Assembly (NCBI GenBank): GCA_028702135.1
Contig: JAQVPJ010000001.1
Coordinates: 1 to 64,000 of the forward strand
Length of the DNA stretch: 64,000 nucleotides
Reading direction: 5' to 3'
Source of the DNA: Eubacteriales bacterium
Lineage (GTDB): Bacteria; Bacillota; Clostridia; Oscillospirales; CAG-382
How positions within the stretch are numbered: position 1 is the first letter of the stretch; each line of letters opens with the position of its first letter. Under the pieces are notes generated by a model, which saw only the letters and a list, made by a program, of their open reading frames with translations, made no database searches and was not told the origin of the DNA. This document shows, in pieces, positions 58,926-64,000 of this stretch. Made by a program: the position numbers and the translations under genes.

Positions 58926-60704
58926 TTACTCCTCAATAGCATCAGTCAGCGCCAAAACCTCATTGTAATTCCTGACAAGAGGCGTCCCGTAATAAACGCT
59001 GCCATCCACATATTCTATTACAGGCACAGCCGTAATATTTGTCGAGAGCTGATCGTCCGGTATGTCGAGCAGAGATATAAAATATGTGAACGCTTCGTAA
59101 TCCTCAAAGCTGTAGCCCTTGACAAAATCGCTTTTTGAAATAGCAACCGCTTTTACATATACTACTCCTGCCTCGTTTGTTTCGCTATAAGCGTTTGCAT
59201 GATAATAATTCATGTCGAGCGTGTTATCTCCGAGCTTTGCTGTGGGATAAACAAGCATTCCTATTCTTTCTACCTGTTTCAGTTTATCCCTTGTAAACCT
59301 CGCACCAAAACGTAAACCCTTCATCTCCTTGTTCACCTTTGCACCAAGAGATAAAACAGGATTGGTCTCCTGGTCACCGTTTTCCGTAACGTTGTGTATT
59401 GCGGTCAACTCTGAAACGGCAATCAAACTGTAGCTTTCCTCCGGCGGAATGATTTTATATTTTATATATCTCGCTTCTACTCCCTCTGTGAGAGTCAGCA
59501 CCTCTCTTCTTGTTTCCTTTATTACGCTCTCCCCGGAACTCTCATGTCCCAACGCTTCAGTACTGCCCAAATATTGATAGTGAAAACCGTTTACAGAGGC
59601 GTAAACCTTAACTTCCCCGGGGAAAACAATACCCTCCGTTGCGATTTGTGCCGTTCCGACTCCGAACTTATACAGTCCGCTTACGTTTTCTCCGAGATCG
59701 ACTATTTTGGAAATGCAGCCTTCATCTTCTATATCTGTTTGCGTAAAGCCCTCCATATTATAACCGTTAATGCTCCCCGTGCTCCCGAAGCTGCCCTCCG
59801 TCAGTATCGTTCCGTTGCTCTCCTGCCAATCGGGATCAGTACCTGCCGTACCGCTATATACTTTTCCAAGCGCACTGTTGACCTCTATGAATGACTCTGA
59901 GGGTATCTCAGATAAAGTAAGTGGGGTAGGTGTTGCCGGCTGGCAAACCGGCACTCCTTTACAAAGGTGCAGATTCAGGTAATGAGTAGACTTTAACCAT
60001 GGTTGATTGTTCTGGGTCCATACTGAAGTGTCCTGCGGAAAGAGCAGCAATGCGCTACCCTTTTTGCTTATATACATATTATATGTGATATGCTCTAAAG
60101 TTTCTATCGATATTGCTTCTCCCATTTTTGACCATGGAATAGCTGCTTCTATATGGGTGCATCCGTCAATCTCTGCAGATCGGTACTTTATTGAGTTAGT
60201 ATAATCATTATTTTTAATTGTACCGTATGTCGCTCTTGTAATTATCATTTTGCTTGACAAGCTATCGTAATTAAATTCCACAAACCCGGTAAATTTATTA
60301 AGACCGCCCGGAGAGACATCCAGATAGAGCCTCGGACAGTTATTATTTAAGCAAACCATTTCCATGTCGATTTTTATGTAGTAAAAAAGATAAGTTTCGT
60401 TCCATGCGAACGAATAGCTGTATACAACCCCCTTCAAATCGCTGGTAAGCTGCCAGTTTTCGGGATTCTCTCCTGAATCTATCCTAACCAAATCCTTTGT
60501 CTTCCAATCCTCAAAGGTCGAATCCTCCACCGAAATTGCCTTTGTACTGTCGCCGGCATAATAGTCGGTCTGTGTTTTAAAATATTCGCGCTCCCACTCT
60601 ACCTCCGCCGAAGAAGTCAGTAAACCACCTCCTGTGCAAAGAATCAGCGAAAAAAGACAAAACACACAAAAAAATGAGATTACCTTCTTACTCGTAATTC
60701 TCAT
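58926..60704 (-). CDS. Large secreted protein with carbohydrate-binding-like (CBM9/DOMON-like and discoidin-like) regions
   Basis: Signal peptide MRITSKKVISFFCVFCLFSLILCTGGGLLTSSAE; FEDWKTKDLVRID...; beta-rich 592 aa. Confidence 0.7.
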   Translation of the reverse strand: MRITSKKVISFFCVFCLFSLILCTGGGLLTSSAEVEWEREYFKTQTDYYAGDSTKAISVEDSTFEDWKTKDLVRIDSGENPENWQLTSDLKGVVYSYSFAWNETYLFYYIKIDMEMVCLNNNCPRLYLDVSPGGLNKFTGFVEFNYDSLSSKMIITRATYGTIKNNDYTNSIKYRSAEIDGCTHIEAAIPWSKMGEAISIETLEHITYNMYISKKGSALLLFPQDTSVWTQNNQPWLKSTHYLNLHLCKGVPVCQPATPTPLTLSEIPSESFIEVNSALGKVYSGTAGTDPDWQESNGTILTEGSFGSTGSINGYNMEGFTQTDIEDEGCISKIVDLGENVSGLYKFGVGTAQIATEGIVFPGEVKVYASVNGFHYQYLGSTEALGHESSGESVIKETRREVLTLTEGVEARYIKYKIIPPEESYSLIAVSELTAIHNVTENGDQETNPVLSLGAKVNKEMKGLRFGARFTRDKLKQVERIGMLVYPTAKLGDNTLDMNYYHANAYSETNEAGVVYVKAVAISKSDFVKGYSFEDYEAFTYFISLLDIPDDQLSTNITAVPVIEYVDGSVYYGTPLVRNYNEVLALTDAIEE

Positions 60705-60990
60705 AAAACCCTTCCCTTCGTTTTCTGATAATATGAAAATTCAAAATGTTGAATGTTTCAATCGTTCGGAGTTTTAATTACACTCCGGCTCTTTCTGTCA
60801 GAAACCCCCGTTGCAGATATGTTTTTTAATTGAAATAATTGATGAATAATAAGTGCATATTTGGATATTATTGATATTATACGTATTTATATATCATATG
60901 TCAATACATAAATCGACATTTTTATCAATATTATTCAATTTTAATTAAAACTTAATATTAATACTGCTTAATACTGAATCGACGATATAA

Positions 60991-61015
60991 AAAAGAGCGT
61001 TTTACACGCTCTTTT
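60991..61015 (-). terminator. Intrinsic terminator after the DHHW/AlgJ-like gene
   Basis: aaaagagcgt/acgctctttt perfect 10-bp stem, loop tttac, T-run on the minus strand. Confidence 0.85.
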
Positions 61016-61037
61016 AAACAATTTTTATGCTTTTTTT

Positions 61038-62201
61038 CTACCTTACTAATGATAAATCCCTGGTGCTAACAAAATTATCGGTATTATATACGATCAAAAC
61101 ATAATCACATTCCTTTTCTTCTGCCATTTCACTTATGTTCGTTGTACCCTCTGTGTTGACGATTTCGAGATCAAAGTGCAGGGCTAAAAACGGGGCAAGG
61201 CTTAATCCGAATGAATCCTTCACAAGCAGCAGCCTGGGTCGATTTCCGGCATTCTCCCCGCTTGTTTTCGTTATAGTCGTAAGGCTGCTGTTTCCACCTA
61301 TGAAAGCTGAGTATTTATCCTTTTTTTTCAAAAACGAGCGGTCGTAAAACCCACCGAAGGATTTGGCGTAGTTTTTGGTAGTATAATCGTTTTCGTCACC
61401 ATATTTGTAGTGCCAGAATTGCATACTGTCCGGCGAAACGAATTTAAACCCGCCCTTAGACCATGTCGTTCCGTAAAAGCTGTCGCTCGCAAGCTCAATA
61501 TCAAAATCCTCGGGAGGAATTGTACTGTCCTCAAGCCCGAACTCCCTCATCACCTCACGATAGACATAATATGCTCCGAGACTGGTATAGTGATGATCGG
61601 TCTTGTAATAAACATACTCGCCGTTGTCGAGCTTTTCCTTTAGCAGGGGTTGAATATCTATATAATCTACATCCTTGAAGCCCTCTTTTATAAAGCTCAG
61701 GAGTTGTTCTGCGCTATTTTCGGGATAATCGAATTTAGATGATGCGACCTCAATAGTACGAGGCGGGATAATAATCGCAAAATCTTTTCCTTTATCCTCA
61801 AGCGTTTCCTGAAGCTTTTTTACCGCCGGAAAATGAGCCGAAACAAGGTCCTTATTATAATAATCAATTCCTCCGTATGCGGTAAAACCTCTTACTGCAA
61901 GGAAACCGTCTTGACCCAAAAGTACATTGTTGTTCTCACCCTTTTGCAGGGTAAGCTCGCTTATTCCCTTAACACCGACGAAAAAATCCCTTAGCGGAAA
62001 CTGGTCTGCAAAATATTTATTTATTTCCTCGGAGTATTTGCCGCTAATCAAGGAATCCCATTTAAGTTCGGGAATAGTCTGGAGCCTGCGGTTTTCCTGC
62101 TCCGAAAAGGTCTCGTCCTCTTTGAGTAGAAACATAAACGAAAGACAGAATATAATTCCGACAAAAACGACTGTAGTGATGATATTTGCTTTTCTGTTCA
62201 T
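61038..62201 (-). CDS. DHHW/AlgJ-like O-acetyltransferase partner protein
   Basis: N-terminal TM; YVYYKTDHHYTSLGAYYVYREVMREFG; partnered with MBOAT gene. Confidence 0.88.
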   Translation of the reverse strand: MNRKANIITTVVFVGIIFCLSFMFLLKEDETFSEQENRRLQTIPELKWDSLISGKYSEEINKYFADQFPLRDFFVGVKGISELTLQKGENNNVLLGQDGFLAVRGFTAYGGIDYYNKDLVSAHFPAVKKLQETLEDKGKDFAIIIPPRTIEVASSKFDYPENSAEQLLSFIKEGFKDVDYIDIQPLLKEKLDNGEYVYYKTDHHYTSLGAYYVYREVMREFGLEDSTIPPEDFDIELASDSFYGTTWSKGGFKFVSPDSMQFWHYKYGDENDYTTKNYAKSFGGFYDRSFLKKKDKYSAFIGGNSSLTTITKTSGENAGNRPRLLLVKDSFGLSLAPFLALHFDLEIVNTEGTTNISEMAEEKECDYVLIVYNTDNFVSTRDLSLVR

Positions 62202-62214
62202 CTCTGCTCCTCCT

Positions 62215-63624
62215 TTAAAAAATATAGTACAGAAACGGACTGAAGGTCGAATCCACCAAGTATGCTGTGCATAAGAGCAGGGATCCGCAAGACAACACCG
62301 GGTTCAGATATGCGGCGAAATGATATTTTCCCATTATATAATCGTATAGCTTTTTTAACAGAGGAGTTGAACCGACGATGCAGATTGCAAACATTGGAAT
62401 CAGCCTTACTGAATCATAGATGACCATATCGGTAGCCAGCGAAGCACCCGAACCGAACATCATTTTTAGATAGAGCCATATCTCGGGCAGACTCTCTGAT
62501 GAGAAGATAAGCCATCCGAACATAATGAGCAGTATGGTGTATATATGTCCGAAAACGCGGGGTATCCTGTCAAGCAGCTTAAGCAGGAATGTTTTTTCAA
62601 TCATCAGGATAATGCCGAAATATGCACCCCAGATAATAAAACTCCATGCCGCTCCGTGCCATAAGCCGGTGAGCAGCCATACTATGGCTATGTTGCGGTA
62701 TTGTTTTAAAATCCCCTTACGGTTCCCGCCGAGAGGTATGTAAACATACTCCTTGAACCATGTGGAAAGCGATATATGCCAGCGCCGCCAGAATTCGGTT
62801 ATACTGCGGGATATATATGGGTAATCAAAGTTCTCGAGGAATTCAAAGTCAAACAACCTACCCAAACCTATTGCCATATCCGAATATCCCGAAAAATCAA
62901 AATATATTTGAAACGTAAACGCCAGCACGACGATCCATGCCCCAAGCACACTTGGTTCGTACTCGTTCGCGGCACGGAAAGTTTTTACGACCGCCGCAGC
63001 GGAATCCGCTAAAATAACCTTTTTCGCAAGGCCGGCGCAGAAACGTATAACACCCGAAGCAAATTTATCGAAACTCTCTTTTCTGTCTGTAAGCATATCG
63101 GCAATATCCCTGTATCTTACTATGGGACCAGCGATAAGCTGCGGGAACAGAACAACATACGCACCAAAAGAGATAAGATTTTTCTGAACTCCGGTATCTT
63201 TCCTGTAAAGGTCAATCGAATAAGACATTATCTGAAAGGTATAGAACGAAATGCCAACCGGTAGTCTGAGCCCCTCGATGGGAGAGAGACCTGAAAGAAA
63301 CGGTATGGCGGCAAGATTCTCCAAAAAGAAGTTTGCGTATTTAAAAAACAACAAGGATGATAAATTAAGTATTAGCGATACAGCGAGATATTTTTTAGCT
63401 TTTTTTTGGTCAGTATCCCTGTATTTTGCTATGAAAAAGCCGAACACATATGCTGTTAATATCGAAAACAGCATCAGCAGTATATAGCTCGGTTCACCCC
63501 ATCCATAAAAAACAAGACTGACCGCGAACAGAACCAGATTCCTGAATTTAAAGGGAACTATAAAATAAATCGCTATCGTTATTACTAAAAATGCAAATAA
63601 AAATATAAGAGTTGAAAAAACCAT
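62215..63624 (-). CDS. MBOAT-family membrane O-acyltransferase (AlgI/DltB-like)
   Basis: PQLIAGPIVRYRDIADM; YFDFSGYSDMAIGLGRLFDFEFLENFDYPYISRSITEFWRRWHISLSTWFKEYVYIPLGGNRKG; LTGLWHGAAWSFIIWG. Confidence 0.95.
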   Translation of the reverse strand: MVFSTLIFLFAFLVITIAIYFIVPFKFRNLVLFAVSLVFYGWGEPSYILLMLFSILTAYVFGFFIAKYRDTDQKKAKKYLAVSLILNLSSLLFFKYANFFLENLAAIPFLSGLSPIEGLRLPVGISFYTFQIMSYSIDLYRKDTGVQKNLISFGAYVVLFPQLIAGPIVRYRDIADMLTDRKESFDKFASGVIRFCAGLAKKVILADSAAAVVKTFRAANEYEPSVLGAWIVVLAFTFQIYFDFSGYSDMAIGLGRLFDFEFLENFDYPYISRSITEFWRRWHISLSTWFKEYVYIPLGGNRKGILKQYRNIAIVWLLTGLWHGAAWSFIIWGAYFGIILMIEKTFLLKLLDRIPRVFGHIYTILLIMFGWLIFSSESLPEIWLYLKMMFGSGASLATDMVIYDSVRLIPMFAICIVGSTPLLKKLYDYIMGKYHFAAYLNPVLSCGSLLLCTAYLVDSTFSPFLYYIF

Positions 63625-63648
63625 ATCGTTTTACGCAATCTTCCCGCG

Positions 63649-64000
63649 CTATTCCTCCAAATTTTTAAGTTCCTCGTAATCCTCGTCCTTAACTCTTATA
63701 AAGCCGACAACCTTAAGTTCGTTCTTTGTAAACGACTTTATAAGACCCTGCTCACCGTTCATTTTTACTTTGATATTGCCTGTCAGGAAATTACTCTCGA
63801 CAACAACGCCTCTGCCGGCAGGCGTCTCAACGATACTGTCAACCCTCGGATAGTCCGCATATTCTTTTTCGTAAACCTCATGCTCATATCTGAGACAGCA
63901 CATCAGTCTGCCGCAAGTACCGGAGATTTTTGTGGAGGATAAAGACAGGTTCTGCTCCTTTGCCATTTTTATCGAAACCTGTACAAAATCCGAAAGGAAA
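63649..64000 (-). CDS. ricT: PSP1/RicT family protein, 5' end beyond the window
   Basis: FLSDFVQVSIKMAKEQNLSLSSTKISGTCGRLMCCLRYEHEVYEKEY; frame stays open to the window edge. Confidence 0.92.
   Translation of the reverse strand, partial: FLSDFVQVSIKMAKEQNLSLSSTKISGTCGRLMCCLRYEHEVYEKEYADYPRVDSIVETPAGRGVVVESNFLTGNIKVKMNGEQGLIKSFTKNELKVVGFIRVKDEDYEELKNLEE

Overview
This 64 kb window is ordinary chromosome from a low-GC, spore-forming Clostridia (Oscillospirales/Ruminococcaceae-like by gene content). The left edge holds the end of an integrated element: a tyrosine recombinase, tandem 11-bp repeats and a tRNA-Gln(TTG). Housekeeping blocks follow: rsmG-mnmG-mnmE-trmL, secA, asnB, spoIIAA-spoIIAB-sigF, rarA-plsY-der-DUF512-rpmF-DUF177, nagA-ROK, trkA/trkH, acpP, ruvCAB, ecfA1-ecfA2-ecfT-truA, pgsA, a ClpE-like ATPase, mscL, thrS, an AlgJ/MBOAT acylation pair, and a partial ricT. 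The main candidates for undescribed biology are: (1) two unrelated, full-length ORFs with P-type ATPase architecture (one P2-like, one P1-like) in which the catalytic motifs I can locate are replaced, so they look like pseudo-P-type ATPases; (2) a roughly 0.2-0.4 kb noncoding element after thrS made of consecutive mini-hairpins separated by GTGATG in its left half and the complement CATCAC in its right half; (3) an unlisted 43-codon peptide ORF with a strong Shine-Dalgarno beside a secreted protein; (4) a glycosyltransferase ORF that appears to need a non-canonical ACG start. All product calls come from reading the translations; no database search was run.
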